From Gallionella sp. (lineage in GTDB: Bacteria > Pseudomonadota > Gammaproteobacteria > Burkholderiales > Gallionellaceae), in NCBI GenBank assembly GCA_028710525.1, contig JAQTTY010000004.1, forward strand, positions 1 to 64,000: a stretch of DNA of 64,000 nucleotides, given 5' to 3'. Both the position numbers and the translations under genes were made by a program. Position 1 is the stretch's first letter. The number at the start of each line of letters is the position of its first letter. Below the pieces are notes generated by a model that was not told the DNA's origin, did no database searches, and saw nothing but the letters and a program-made list of their open reading frames with translations. Of this stretch, positions 17,605-27,089 are shown piece after piece.

Positions 17605-19047
17605 ATGCCGAAAATACCTGCACTGTTTAAGCTACCCCGCCACATGCTCAAGTACATCGTGTTGCTGGCGCTTTTACTGGTGGCCATTTTTCAACACGAC
17701 CAAGAGCGTGTTCTACCTGACTGGCAAGAAGGTGAGTTGGTGGTGATTGAGGATCACAACCAGCCCCCTGCGGGTCTGCGTTTCAATCATGAGTTGGCTA
17801 AGATGTTCGCTATCCAACTGCATGCCAAACTAACCGTGGTAACCGCTGACGTGGCGGAAGCACCTGGTTTGCTGGCGCTACGGCGTGCCCATTTCGCCGC
17901 CGTTGGCTTCCGCAGTAACTCACCCGTCCCCGGCCTGATCTATGGCCCGATCTATCAAACCGTCAGCGAACGACTCGTCTACAACGATGAGAACTTCGAA
18001 CCGGAAACCCTAGAAGACATCATCGGCTTCCGTATCGCCGTGGTAAGTGGCTCTGCGCAGGAAGCGATGCTCAAAGACCTGCAAACAACTCACGCTGATC
18101 TGCACTGGGAGTCGCATATAGGTACGCGGGTGGATGAGCTGCTGGACGAAGTGGCAGCTGAGAAGTTGGATTTCACTTTTGCCAATCTTCTGCAATTCAC
18201 ACTCGCCCGTAATTTTCAGCCCAACCTTAAGACCGCGAGCTTCGTCGTCGCGCCTACCAGCCAGCTGGCTTGGGCCTTTGCCGCTGATAGCGACCCTAAG
18301 CTACGTGAACAGGTACAACAGTTCTTCAGCGACATTGAAAAAGATGGCCGATTACATCGTCTGGTCGATCGTTACTATGGTGTGAACGACAGGCTGGCAC
18401 CCTTTGATGCTTCAGCCTATCTAGAACAAATAGACAAGACCCTGCCGCGCTATCGCGAGTTGTTCGAGCAAGCCAGTCATTGGAGTGGGCTGGAGTGGCA
18501 GTTGATTGCGGCGCTGGCATATCAAGAGTCGCATTGGGATCCCTTGGCGACCTCCTTCACCAATGTGCGCGGCATGATGATGCTTACCGAAGCGACCGCC
18601 AACCAACTTCATGTCAAAGACCGACTCGACCCACGCGAGAGCACTATGGCTGGAGCGCGCTATCTGGCTTCGATACGCGATCAGTTGCCGCTACAGATAC
18701 CTGAGCCAGACCGCACTTGGATGGCACTCGCTGCCTATAACCAAGGTTATGGCCATCTGGAAGATGCACGCGTGCTGACGCAACGTATGGGCATGAATGC
18801 GAACCGCTGGGTGGATGTGAAAAAGTGGATGCCCAAGCTCACCGAGCCCCAGCATTTCGAGTTACTCAAGCATGGTTACGCGCGTGGCGGCGAGGCGGTG
18901 ATCTTGGTCGAGAACGTGCGCATGTACTACAACATGCTCAATCGTGTTACCAAGCTAGCCGAGCCTAGCTACTTCCCCGAGACCCCTTATTACCAACTGC
19001 TAGAGCGTGGCAAGAATTATAGGCTTAAGAGTTTCTCCACTCGTTAA
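17605..19047 (+). CDS. mltF: Membrane-bound lytic transglycosylase MltF
   Basis: MltF cleaves peptidoglycan glycan strands with formation of 1,6-anhydro-muropeptides. The roughly 480-residue product has an N-terminal hydrophobic anchor (HMLKYIVLLALLLVAIF), a periplasmic solute-binding-like domain (about residues 45-265), and a C-terminal lysozyme-like SLT domain with the catalytic glutamate in AYQESHWDP, then GMMMLTEATA and AAYNQGYGHL. Possible starts are GTG 17590, ATG 17605 and ATG 17644; none has a clear ribosome binding site. The middle one is given. A shared terminator separates it from the convergent TonB receptor gene. Confidence 0.93.
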   Translation: MPKIPALFKLPRHMLKYIVLLALLLVAIFQHDQERVLPDWQEGELVVIEDHNQPPAGLRFNHELAKMFAIQLHAKLTVVTADVAEAPGLLALRRAHFAAVGFRSNSPVPGLIYGPIYQTVSERLVYNDENFEPETLEDIIGFRIAVVSGSAQEAMLKDLQTTHADLHWESHIGTRVDELLDEVAAEKLDFTFANLLQFTLARNFQPNLKTASFVVAPTSQLAWAFAADSDPKLREQVQQFFSDIEKDGRLHRLVDRYYGVNDRLAPFDASAYLEQIDKTLPRYRELFEQASHWSGLEWQLIAALAYQESHWDPLATSFTNVRGMMMLTEATANQLHVKDRLDPRESTMAGARYLASIRDQLPLQIPEPDRTWMALAAYNQGYGHLEDARVLTQRMGMNANRWVDVKKWMPKLTEPQHFELLKHGYARGGEAVILVENVRMYYNMLNRVTKLAEPSYFPETPYYQLLERGKNYRLKSFSTR

Positions 19048-19064
19048 GCTTGGCACCGGAATGC

Positions 19065-19091
19065 AAAAGCGCCGCAATGCGGCGCTTTTTT
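19065..19091. terminator. Shared terminator between mltF and the TonB receptor gene
   Basis: AAAAGCGCCGC (19065-19075) and its complement (19079-19089) flank an AAT loop, with T-runs outward on each strand. It lies between the stops of two convergent genes and likely ends both. Confidence 0.85.
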
Positions 19092-19112
19092 CCTATCGAT
19101 TCATCGTCAGAC

Positions 19113-21314
19113 TTAGAACTTTACTGTCAATCCTGCATTGAGCGAGCGTCCCATACCGGGCACGCTAGTCCCATACACCATAGGGCGTTGCCCCATGTAG
19201 TTGCCTCCTAGCGGATCAGCGTAGTAGCGGTTTAACAGATTCTCCACGCCCAGATCTAAGCGGATTTGCTTCCATTCGTAACTGCTGCGCATAGCCAACA
19301 GACCATAGCCACTAGTACGCAACTCGTTACGTACCGCCTGCACCTGAGTCTTGGCGCTGACCAGCTTAGCTTCCAGCGTATTGCTCCATGAACCGCTGCG
19401 CTGCTCCAGACTCAGCGTCGCGTTCAAAGGCATGACGTGATACAGATGGTCGCCGGTAGTGAGGTTCTTACCTTGCACATAATTCACCACGCCACTCACA
19501 GACAGATCAGCCGCCACGGGCATATGAGCGCTCACATCTGCACCGTATAAACGCGCACTCTGATTGACGAACTGCAGATTGACGAAGCCAGTCGTAGCGA
19601 TCTGATTTGCGGCAGTACAAGCTGTGCCGGCTACCACGGTACAACGCGCCGCATCGATGTAGTTCTGCACATGGGTGTAGTAAGGCGCGACCTTGAGCTC
19701 ATAGCCACTAGCATCGTGCCAAGCTGCAGTACTGCTCAACGTGCGCGCCACTTCAGGTTTGAGGTTGATGTCGCCCACATAGCCGTTGCCATCTCCGAAC
19801 CAATTGTTCATATGCATGGCCATGGCATTGTTGGTCGACCAAGTGTATCGCTCATACAGATTGGGCGAGCGGGTCTTCTGCGCAAAACCCAGCTCGTAGC
19901 TCTTGCTTTCATCCGGTGTGAAACGTGCCAAAGCGGTGACATCGATATTGTTGTCGGTGCGCTGGCGGTTAGCTGTATTGAATGTGGCATAACTGGCCGC
20001 CGGATAAGCGATGGTGTTGTAGCCCTGCACAACACCAGCATCCATCTTCACCTGACTGGCGCGCAAGCCTAATTGAGACGACCAATCCTTGCTCCAGCGC
20101 GCCTCCCATTCACCATACACGTCCAGCTTGTCGCGCTGACCATTGTTGATGTTCTGGAAATCTCCACCGGTCATCATATTGGTCATCGCCATCATGCCAA
20201 CCACTGGGCCGACTGGCGACCACCAGTCATTCAAGCGATAGCGCTGGGTCTCTGCTCCGACTCGCAACAGATCACGCTCCGACAACACCACATCCCCTTT
20301 GATCGCGTAGCCACTGTTCTGGCCGTCGGTATTCATCGGCATACCAAGTGGAGACATGGTATTGGTCTTGGCTTCCAAAAAGTTCATGTAATGCTGCGTA
20401 TGCTCATGGTATGCACGCGCTTGCAGCTTGCCCCAAGTGTAGTCGCCGCTGTATTTAAGGTTGGTCTGCTGACTGTCGTTCTTCAGCATATCCATATATT
20501 GGTTGGGGAAGCCTTGATAGGGGATGCGCTGCTGCCCCAGCGTCAATTCATAGAGATGGTTGTCACGACGCAGACCGAATGCCAGCGCATGATTGTCCGA
20601 CTGGTATTGCGACGAAGCGACTTCATCTCCAGCAACGTAGACATTGGCAATAGTACCTGCGGATACTCCCGGTGCCTTGAACACAGCACCCGCTTTGTAG
20701 TTCTTCGCCTTAGTTGTGGCGCCTGTGTAGCGCACCGACAAAGTCTCGCTGGCCACGGTCGCCGTCACACTGCCGCCCTGCGCTTGGTTGTTGCTGCGAT
20801 AGTAGGCACTCGCCTGCCCTTGCAACAACAGATGCTCAGCATCGCTGGCAAATTGTGGCGCAGAAGAATCGACCTGTATGGTCCCAGCGATACTGTCACC
20901 GCCTTGACTCACCGGCGTGATGCCCGCCATCACTTTTACGCTCGCCACATTGGCTGGCGCGATATAGGACAGCGGCGGGTTCATGTGATTGGCGCAAGCG
21001 GAGATGATATCCATGCCGTCCACTTTGACGCGCACTCTGTCATCCGCCATGCCATGCACCGCAGGCAAACTTGATACACCGCCACCCGCGCCCATGCTCA
21101 CCCCAGCCATGCCATCCAGCATCTTGGCGGTGTCGCTGGTGTGAGTGTGCGCACTCTTCAGTTTGTCCTGTTTAGGGCCATCGGCCTCGGGCAGGTCTTT
21201 CAATCTGGATGCCGAGACACTCACTTCAGGTAGAATCTCGGTTGGTTCGGCATAAGCCAACTGGGTACATGCCAAGGCGACACTTACCGTAATTACTCGC
21301 AATCTCACTGTCAT
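19113..21314 (-). CDS. TonB-dependent receptor of the copper (OprC/NosA) type
   Basis: The 733-residue outer-membrane receptor has a signal peptide ending AYA near residue 22, a plug domain (about residues 40-165) with DGMDIISACANHMNPPLSY, and a beta-barrel ending in an aromatic-terminated strand (GLTVKF). The CANHM stretch is the C-x3-M copper site pattern of OprC, and the barrel loops are methionine-rich (MSPLGMPM, MMAMTNMM, AMHMNNW), which suits copper(I). It imports its ligand using TonB energy. It is divergent from yggX across about 160 bases. Copper specificity is by analogy to OprC/NosA. Confidence 0.88.
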   Translation of the reverse strand: MTVRLRVITVSVALACTQLAYAEPTEILPEVSVSASRLKDLPEADGPKQDKLKSAHTHTSDTAKMLDGMAGVSMGAGGGVSSLPAVHGMADDRVRVKVDGMDIISACANHMNPPLSYIAPANVASVKVMAGITPVSQGGDSIAGTIQVDSSAPQFASDAEHLLLQGQASAYYRSNNQAQGGSVTATVASETLSVRYTGATTKAKNYKAGAVFKAPGVSAGTIANVYVAGDEVASSQYQSDNHALAFGLRRDNHLYELTLGQQRIPYQGFPNQYMDMLKNDSQQTNLKYSGDYTWGKLQARAYHEHTQHYMNFLEAKTNTMSPLGMPMNTDGQNSGYAIKGDVVLSERDLLRVGAETQRYRLNDWWSPVGPVVGMMAMTNMMTGGDFQNINNGQRDKLDVYGEWEARWSKDWSSQLGLRASQVKMDAGVVQGYNTIAYPAASYATFNTANRQRTDNNIDVTALARFTPDESKSYELGFAQKTRSPNLYERYTWSTNNAMAMHMNNWFGDGNGYVGDINLKPEVARTLSSTAAWHDASGYELKVAPYYTHVQNYIDAARCTVVAGTACTAANQIATTGFVNLQFVNQSARLYGADVSAHMPVAADLSVSGVVNYVQGKNLTTGDHLYHVMPLNATLSLEQRSGSWSNTLEAKLVSAKTQVQAVRNELRTSGYGLLAMRSSYEWKQIRLDLGVENLLNRYYADPLGGNYMGQRPMVYGTSVPGMGRSLNAGLTVKF

Positions 21315-21473
21315 ACTCCCGTAAATGAACGGGGCGGATTGTAGAGAAATATGGTGCGCAGACTATGCGACATATTGCCGCACCCCTTATATCCATTGGC
21401 TTACAAGGCAGATGCCGAGTTGTCATCACACTGTCACATACACCAAGCACAATACTCACTGGAGAAACACGAC

Positions 21474-21746
21474 ATGGCAAGAATGGTTCAATGCATCAAA
21501 CTGGGACGCGAAGCAGAAGGTCTGGATCGCCTCCCCTACCCAGGCCCATTGGGTCAGCGCATATTCGAAAACGTTTCCAAAGAAGCCTGGCAGGGTTGGA
21601 TCAAATTCCAGACCATGCTGGTAAACGAAAACCGTCTCAACCTAGCCGACCTGCCAGCGCGTAAATACTTGGCATCGCAGATGGAGAACTACTTCTTCGG
21701 CGGTAGCACCGATGCTGTGCAAGGCTATGTCCCGCCTAAGAACTAG
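21474..21746 (+). CDS. yggX: Fe(2+)-trafficking/oxidative damage protein YggX
   Basis: The 90-residue protein starts [17 protein letters not shown] and contains [17 protein letters not shown] and the C-terminal FFGG, which are family signatures of YggX. It protects iron-sulfur clusters and helps iron handling in the cytosol; Cys7 is the conserved cysteine. GGAG lies 9 bases before the ATG at 21474. A longer in-frame extension to 21351 overlaps the receptor promoter area and lacks a ribosome binding site. It precedes ppk1 by 18 bases, so the two may be cotranscribed. Confidence 0.95.
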   Translation: MARMVQCIKLGREAEGLDRLPYPGPLGQRIFENVSKEAWQGWIKFQTMLVNENRLNLADLPARKYLASQMENYFFGGSTDAVQGYVPPKN

Positions 21747-21764
21747 TAATTTGAAAGAGTAGTC

Positions 21765-23858
21765 TTGAACAAAAAATTCACCCCGCAACAATTCCTCAAT
21801 CGCGAACTCGGACAGCTCGCTTTCAACCGTCGCGTACTGGCACAAGCTGAGAATAAAGCTTTGCCCATACTCGAGCGCTTGAAGTATCTGTGTATCGTGA
21901 GTAGCAATCTGGACGAATTGTTCGAGATTCGTGTGGCGGGGCTGAAAGAACAAATCAAACTGAATATCACCACGGCAGCTGCGGATGGCATGACACCCAA
22001 GCAGACCCTCAAACGGGTACGCGACGAAGCTCATCCGCTGATTGCCAACCAATACCAGTTATTCAATCAAGACATCGTTCCGGCACTCGCACAAGAAGGC
22101 ATACGCTTCTTACGCCGTACCCATTGGAACGAAGCACAACAAGCTTGGGTGAAGGACTTCTTCTTCCGCGAAGTGATGCCAGTGCTCACGCCTATCGGGC
22201 TGGACCCAGCGCATCCTTTCCCGCGCGTCTTGAACAAGAGTTTGAACTTCGCCGTCGAGTTGAGCGGCAAGGATGCCTTCGGGCGCAACTCGGCACGTGC
22301 CATCGTGCAAGCGCCGCGAGTGTTGCCGCGTACCATCCCCATGCCACCAGAGATTAGCGGTTGCGAGCACGGCTTCGTGTTTCTCTCCTCCATCATCCAC
22401 GCCCATGTGAACGAACTGTTCATTGGCATGGAAGTGCTGGGTTGTTACCAGTTCCGCGTGACACGCAATAGTGACTTGTTCGTTGATGAGGAAGAAGTTA
22501 AGAACCTACGCCTCAGTCTGCAAGGTGAATTGCCACAGCGCCACTTCGGCGACGCGGTGCGTCTGGAAATCGCTGACAACTGTTCCGAGCAGATAGAGTC
22601 CATGCTACTCAAAGAACTCAATCTCGATCCTGAAGATGTGTTCCGCGTACATGGCCCCGTCAATCTGGTACGCCTGATGGCGGTGCCTGACATGGTGGCG
22701 CGTCCCGATCTGAAGTTCCAACCCTTCACCCCCAGCGTGCAAAGCACGTTGCAAAAGAAGGGCTCGGACATGTTCAAGGTGATACGCAAGGGTGACGTGC
22801 TGCTGCACCACCCTTTCCAGTCCTTCCGTCCGGTCATCGATTTCATCCAACAAGCCGCTAGCGACCCTAAAGTAGTCGCCATCAAACAAACCGTATATCG
22901 GACTGGCGTGGACTCCGCGCTGATGGATGCGCTGATTGCGGCAGCCAAGCGCGGCAAGGAAGTCACCGTGGTGGTGGAGCTGTTGGCACGCTTCGACGAA
23001 GAAGCCAACATAAACTGGGCGGGCAAACTAGAACAAGTGGGCGCTCACGTTGTGTACGGCGTGGTCGGTCACAAGACCCACGCCAAGATGCTGATGGTGG
23101 TGCGCCGCGAAGAGAACAAGCTGCGCCGCTATGTACATCTGGGCACCGGCAACTATCATCCGCGCACTGCGACCCTATACACCGACTTCGGCCTATTCAC
23201 CTGTAACGAAGAGATCTGCGCGGACGTGAACGAGGTGTTCGGCGAACTCACCAGCTTGGGCAAAGCACGCACATTGCATCATCTGTGGCAGTCACCCTTC
23301 ACCTTGCACGCGCAGATATTGCGCGCCATCCACAACGAAACCGAGTTAGCTAAGCAGGGTAAGAACGCGCACATCATGGCCAAGATGAACGCGCTGCTTG
23401 AGCCCGAGACCATCAACGCGCTCTATGAAGCTTCACAAGCCGGCGTGAAGATAGATCTGCTGGTGCGCGGCGTGTGCGCTTTGCGTCCCGGCGTTAAAGG
23501 ACTCTCCGAGAACATCAAGGTACGCTCGGTGATCGGGCGCTTCCTAGAACATTCGCGTATCTATTATTTCCGCAACGATTTGGCACACGACGTGTATCTC
23601 GCTAGTGCCGATTGGATGGATCGCAACTTCTTCAGACGCATAGAAGTGAGTTTCCCTGTGCTGGACAGAAAACTCAAGAAACGTGTATTGGATGAAGGTT
23701 TGAAAATCTACCTGCAAGACAATCAGCAGGCTTGGGAGATGGACGGAGAGGGGCACTACAAACTGAAGAGTGCAGCGCGCAGCAAACCTAAATGCGCGCA
23801 ACAAGAACTCCTCGCTACGCTCGCCCTATCCTCCGTCAAACACCTTAGCGAGACTTAG
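21765..23858 (+). CDS. ppk1: Polyphosphate kinase 1
   Basis: PPK1 makes inorganic polyphosphate from ATP through a phosphohistidine. The 697-residue product opens with FLNRELGQLAFNRRVLAQAE, as is typical, and has the catalytic His in VGHKTHAKMLMV and LGTGNYHPRTA further on. The start is a TTG at 21765, preceded by GAAAGAG; no ATG gives the complete N-terminus. The stop overlaps by 4 bases the stop of the convergent RHH-like gene. sixA and a PPK2-type phosphotransferase follow nearby, so this is a polyphosphate locus. Confidence 0.97.
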   Translation: MNKKFTPQQFLNRELGQLAFNRRVLAQAENKALPILERLKYLCIVSSNLDELFEIRVAGLKEQIKLNITTAAADGMTPKQTLKRVRDEAHPLIANQYQLFNQDIVPALAQEGIRFLRRTHWNEAQQAWVKDFFFREVMPVLTPIGLDPAHPFPRVLNKSLNFAVELSGKDAFGRNSARAIVQAPRVLPRTIPMPPEISGCEHGFVFLSSIIHAHVNELFIGMEVLGCYQFRVTRNSDLFVDEEEVKNLRLSLQGELPQRHFGDAVRLEIADNCSEQIESMLLKELNLDPEDVFRVHGPVNLVRLMAVPDMVARPDLKFQPFTPSVQSTLQKKGSDMFKVIRKGDVLLHHPFQSFRPVIDFIQQAASDPKVVAIKQTVYRTGVDSALMDALIAAAKRGKEVTVVVELLARFDEEANINWAGKLEQVGAHVVYGVVGHKTHAKMLMVVRREENKLRRYVHLGTGNYHPRTATLYTDFGLFTCNEEICADVNEVFGELTSLGKARTLHHLWQSPFTLHAQILRAIHNETELAKQGKNAHIMAKMNALLEPETINALYEASQAGVKIDLLVRGVCALRPGVKGLSENIKVRSVIGRFLEHSRIYYFRNDLAHDVYLASADWMDRNFFRRIEVSFPVLDRKLKKRVLDEGLKIYLQDNQQAWEMDGEGHYKLKSAARSKPKCAQQELLATLALSSVKHLSET

Positions 23859-24319
23859 TGCTTTTTAGGACGTCCGGTAGGAATCTTATCCAGACTGTCC
23901 AAAAGAATCTTGAGCTCTGCCGCAGTCAAGGCGCTCAACACCTTCAAACCCGCACGCAACACTTCGCTCTTTTTCACATGCATACCTGCTTTCAGACTCG
24001 CCGCCTTGATATCGGCGATCTGCTGATACTCGCCTTGGGGCATAGTGAAGCTGTCGCGTACGACTTTCACCTTGATCTCTTTTTTAACTTCTTTCTTAGC
24101 CTTCTTCACCGGTGCAGCTTTCTTTGCAGCAGTTTTGGGAGCGGCAACTTTAGTCACTGCAGCTTTTACAGGTTTTTTGGCAACTGCCGGCTTTGCAGCA
24201 GATTTCGCTACTAAGGCTTTTTTCACACTAGTTGCTTTGGCAACAGGCTTAGTTGCAGATGTGGCGGGCTTAGCAGTTTCGGTCTTGGTGGTTGCGACCT
24301 TGGGCGTATCAGCGTTCAT
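23855..24319 (-). CDS. Lys/Ala-rich protein with ribbon-helix-helix-like C-terminus
   Basis: Residues 1-85 of this 154-residue protein are a histone-H1-like low-complexity tail of Lys, Ala, Pro, Thr and Val. Residues 86-154 form a compact part starting VRDSFTMPQGEYQQIADIK and containing KKSEVLRAGLKVL, which looks like an RHH DNA-binding fold, and ending TGRPKKH. Similar proteins occur beside polyphosphate genes in betaproteobacteria. It probably binds DNA and may bind polyphosphate through its basic tail; both are inferences. It is convergent with ppk1 and divergent from sixA. Confidence 0.75.
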   Translation of the reverse strand: MNADTPKVATTKTETAKPATSATKPVAKATSVKKALVAKSAAKPAVAKKPVKAAVTKVAAPKTAAKKAAPVKKAKKEVKKEIKVKVVRDSFTMPQGEYQQIADIKAASLKAGMHVKKSEVLRAGLKVLSALTAAELKILLDSLDKIPTGRPKKH

Positions 24320-24401
24320 ATCGTTCCTTAAAAGATTGATGTAGAAAAACAGTCTATACGGTATATTCTTTGCAGTGAAATGTAATATTTAGGAGGCCAG
24401 C

Positions 24402-24854
24402 ATGGATATCATACTATGGCGTCACGCCGAAGCTGTCGACAGCTCCCCCGATATGTCGCGTGAACTCACTGCCAAAGGCAGGAAGCACGCAGACAAAGTG
24501 GCAGTATTCTTGAAGCAACACCTCCCTGCCGACGCGACCATCTTGGTCAGTCCCTCCACGCGCACTCGGCAAACCGTAGAGTCCTTGACCGACAAATATA
24601 CCGTCGTACCCAGCATCTCACCGGGTGCTTCCGCTCATTCCATATTACAAGCAGCACGTTGGCCAAATGCCGAAGGAACCATACTTGTCGTCGGCCACCA
24701 GCCAACTTTGGGTGCGGTCGCCGCCTTGTTGCTTGGAAGTGCTGAACCTTCTTTGAGCATCAAAAAAGGCGCACTATGGTGGTTCACACGTCGGGGACGC
24801 GACGAGTTCGCCCAAACCTCTTTGCGTCTGGTCTTCGCACCTGACCTGTTGTAG
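24402..24854 (+). CDS. sixA: Phosphohistidine phosphatase SixA
   Basis: The 150-residue histidine-phosphatase-family protein begins MDIILWRHAEAVD with the catalytic R-H at 7-8, and has SPSTRTRQTVE near 49 and VVGHQPTLG near 96, as expected for SixA. SixA dephosphorylates histidine-phosphorylated proteins such as HPt domains or NPr. An AGGAGG stands 6 bases before the ATG. It is 26 bases upstream of the polyphosphate phosphotransferase gene, probably in one transcript. Confidence 0.92.
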   Translation: MDIILWRHAEAVDSSPDMSRELTAKGRKHADKVAVFLKQHLPADATILVSPSTRTRQTVESLTDKYTVVPSISPGASAHSILQAARWPNAEGTILVVGHQPTLGAVAALLLGSAEPSLSIKKGALWWFTRRGRDEFAQTSLRLVFAPDLL

Positions 24855-24880
24855 TCCCACCCAAATTCCGGTAGATCACC

Positions 24881-26368
24881 ATGTTCGAATCTGCTGAACT
24901 AGGCCACAAGATAGACAAAGCCACCTACGACAAAGAGGTGCCAGCGCTGCGCGAAGCCTTACTCAACGCGCAGTTCGACCTTGCTGAGCAGGCGAAATTC
25001 CCAGTCATCATCTTGGTCGGCGGGGTAGACGGCGCGGGCAAGGGCGAGACTATTAATCTGCTCAATGAATGGATGGACCCGCGCCATATTCAGGTTCACG
25101 CCATGGCGCAACACAGCGACGAAGAGCGCCAGCATCCACCGATGTGGCGCTATTGGCGCGCCTTACCGCCTAAGGGCAAGATAGGCGTGTTCTTTGGTTC
25201 TTGGTATACCGCACCCATCATCGAACGGGTGCTGGGCAAGAGCAAAGCCACCCAACTCAACGCGCGCATCCATGCCATCAATCATTTCGAGAGCATGCTC
25301 AGCAATGAAGGCGCGCTCATCATCAAGCTGTGGTTCCATCTGGCCAAGGACGTGCAGAAAAAGCGCCTCAAGTCCTTGGAGAAAAATCCCAAGACTCAAT
25401 GGCGTGTGACCAAACAGGATTGGAGCAACTTCAAACGATACGACAAATTTCGCAAAGTCTCCGAGCACACCCTGCTCGCCACTAGTAACGAACATGCACC
25501 GTGGATCGTCATCGAAGGCGCGGACGCGCGCTACCGCAACCTCACTACTGGCACTGTGATCTTGGATGCCTTGCGCCAACGCCTCGCGCAGACCGGCAAA
25601 CCCACCCACATTCATGCCGCACCGCTCAAGGCTGCCATCGACCATCTCGACCTGTTCGACAAACTGGACATGACGCTGACGCTCAATGACAAGAAGTTCG
25701 CTAGCGCATTGGAACGCTATCAAGGCAAACTCAACCTGCTCACACGCGATCCGCGCTTCGCCAAACTATCGGTCATCGCCATGTTCGAAGGCTCGGATGC
25801 GGCGGGTAAAGGCGGCGCGATACGGCGCATCACCAGCGCACTAGATGCGCGGCATTACCGTATCCATCCGGTCGCCGCACCTACCGAAGAAGAGCGCGCC
25901 CAACCTTATCTGTGGCGTTTCTGGCGTAACGTACCGCGCACTGGACACTTCGCCATCTTCGACCGCTCATGGTATGGCCGCGTGCTGGTGGAAAGAGTGG
26001 AGAAGTTCTGCACTGAGGCAGACTGGATGCGCGCCTTTGGCGAGATCAACGACTTCGAAGAGCAACTCATCGAGCACAACACCGTTCTGGTGAAATTCTG
26101 GCTCACCATCACTCAGGAAGAACAGTTGAAGCGTTTCAAGGCGCGCGAAGAGATCAGCTTCAAGCGGTTCAAGATCACCGCAGACGATTGGCGCAACCGC
26201 GAGAAATGGGATGCATACGAGGAAGCCGTATGCGACATGGTAGACCGCACCAGCACCGAGATCGCCCCATGGACCATCGTCGAAGCCAATGACAAGAACT
26301 ATGCCCGCATCAAAGTGCTGAAGACTTTATGCGAGCGTATCGAAAAGGCGCTGGATAAACTGGATTGA
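24881..26368 (+). CDS. pap: Polyphosphate:AMP phosphotransferase (two-domain PPK2)
   Basis: The 495-residue protein has two fused PPK2 domains. The first has the Walker-like GGVDGAGKGE near residue 47 and the second EGSDAAGKGG near residue 306, followed by FDRSWYGRVLVERVE. This tandem form is the class II PPK2 or Pap, which uses polyphosphate to phosphorylate AMP to ADP. The second domain carries the complete lid and catalytic residues. With ppk1 and sixA nearby it makes a local polyphosphate synthesis and reuse set. A strong terminator follows. Confidence 0.93.
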   Translation: MFESAELGHKIDKATYDKEVPALREALLNAQFDLAEQAKFPVIILVGGVDGAGKGETINLLNEWMDPRHIQVHAMAQHSDEERQHPPMWRYWRALPPKGKIGVFFGSWYTAPIIERVLGKSKATQLNARIHAINHFESMLSNEGALIIKLWFHLAKDVQKKRLKSLEKNPKTQWRVTKQDWSNFKRYDKFRKVSEHTLLATSNEHAPWIVIEGADARYRNLTTGTVILDALRQRLAQTGKPTHIHAAPLKAAIDHLDLFDKLDMTLTLNDKKFASALERYQGKLNLLTRDPRFAKLSVIAMFEGSDAAGKGGAIRRITSALDARHYRIHPVAAPTEEERAQPYLWRFWRNVPRTGHFAIFDRSWYGRVLVERVEKFCTEADWMRAFGEINDFEEQLIEHNTVLVKFWLTITQEEQLKRFKAREEISFKRFKITADDWRNREKWDAYEEAVCDMVDRTSTEIAPWTIVEANDKNYARIKVLKTLCERIEKALDKLD

Positions 26369-26388
26369 ACTAAGTTGGATTGAACAAA

Positions 26389-26416
26389 GGCGCGCCCGAA
26401 CGGGCGCGCTTTTTTT
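26389..26416. terminator. Terminator between pap and the DUF2288 gene
   Basis: GCGCGCCC (26390-26397) pairs with GGGCGCGC (26402-26409) around GAAC and is followed by seven T. It lies between two convergent genes; the left flank AAA gives only a weak tail on the minus strand. Confidence 0.85.
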
Positions 26417-26723
26417 ATTTCTTAACCAGCTGTACCAACACCCAAGGGCTGACCACTACCGTCCACAACACGGCATCGCTGCTGACCCACTCGGCGGCTT
26501 GTTCATCGCTGACTTTACCGAACTTGCCTTCTTCCATCCACAGCTTGATCTGCGCGATGTTGTCTTCAGACATCTGAAAAGCCGCTTCTACCAAGTCCAG
26601 CTCGGGCGAAACATACAGGGCCACGCCACTAGCGAAATAACGCTGCATGTCGACCCAGGCCATCTGCGCGGTCTCTAGGTTTAGCTTGGCGCGGTTGATC
26701 TCTTTGATATCGGTGTCACTCAT
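26415..26723 (-). CDS. DUF2288 family protein
   Basis: A 102-residue cytosolic protein beginning MSDTDIKEINRAKLNLETAQ, with WVDMQRYFASGVALYVSPEL and DLVEAAFQMSEDN, the pattern of DUF2288, whose role is unknown. It has one conserved tryptophan-rich C-terminal part (AVLWTVVVSPWVLVQLVKK). It is the last gene of a minus-strand run of cheX, gamma carbonic anhydrase, an unknown gene and this one, with gaps under 20 bases. Confidence 0.75.
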   Translation of the reverse strand: MSDTDIKEINRAKLNLETAQMAWVDMQRYFASGVALYVSPELDLVEAAFQMSEDNIAQIKLWMEEGKFGKVSDEQAAEWVSSDAVLWTVVVSPWVLVQLVKK

Positions 26724-26741
26724 ACTCTTCCTCAGTTTTAA

Positions 26742-27089
26742 TTATTGGTTACGTATTTCTAATTCGCGCCATATCGCCAAAGCGATCAGCGACCAGACGC
26801 GCTCTTGTTTGGATAGTTCGACGATCTGGGTGAGATAACCCGGCCCCAGCAATTCGGTATTGGTTCTATGCATCAACATGGACAAACCGTATATCTCCAC
26901 CTTGAGAGTGGAAGAGCGGTCGCCGTCTATCGCCTTCTGTCGTAGCTCATCCAGATTACGCAGCAAATCCTGCGCGAACAACTTAACGCTGGTCGGGTCA
27001 TCTACATTCAATCCCAGCGCGATGCACTTGCGCTCGATCACCAGCTCCAGTCCGTCTTCGGATGCCGCCAGTATCTCTTTATCAAACAT
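26742..27089 (-). CDS. Unrecognised conserved-looking cytosolic protein
   Basis: The 115-residue product is predicted mostly helical, with a Leu-rich middle (QDLLRNLDELRQKAIDGDRS) and no membrane segment or signal peptide. It overlaps the gamma carbonic anhydrase gene by 8 bases at its start and precedes DUF2288 by 18, so it belongs to that operon. The family is not recognised. The tight overlap and clean reading frame make it a real gene. Confidence 0.7.
   Translation of the reverse strand: MFDKEILAASEDGLELVIERKCIALGLNVDDPTSVKLFAQDLLRNLDELRQKAIDGDRSSTLKVEIYGLSMLMHRTNTELLGPGYLTQIVELSKQERVWSLIALAIWRELEIRNQ

Noticed and set aside
20073..21074. 333-codon frame on the plus strand, antisense to the TonB receptor gene
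   Set aside because: It mirrors the receptor's codon structure, has odd composition rich in His and Arg, and shows no ribosome site. The receptor has clear family motifs.
22445..23026. 193-codon minus-strand frame inside ppk1
   Set aside because: Serine- and arginine-rich shadow of the kinase gene with no start signals.
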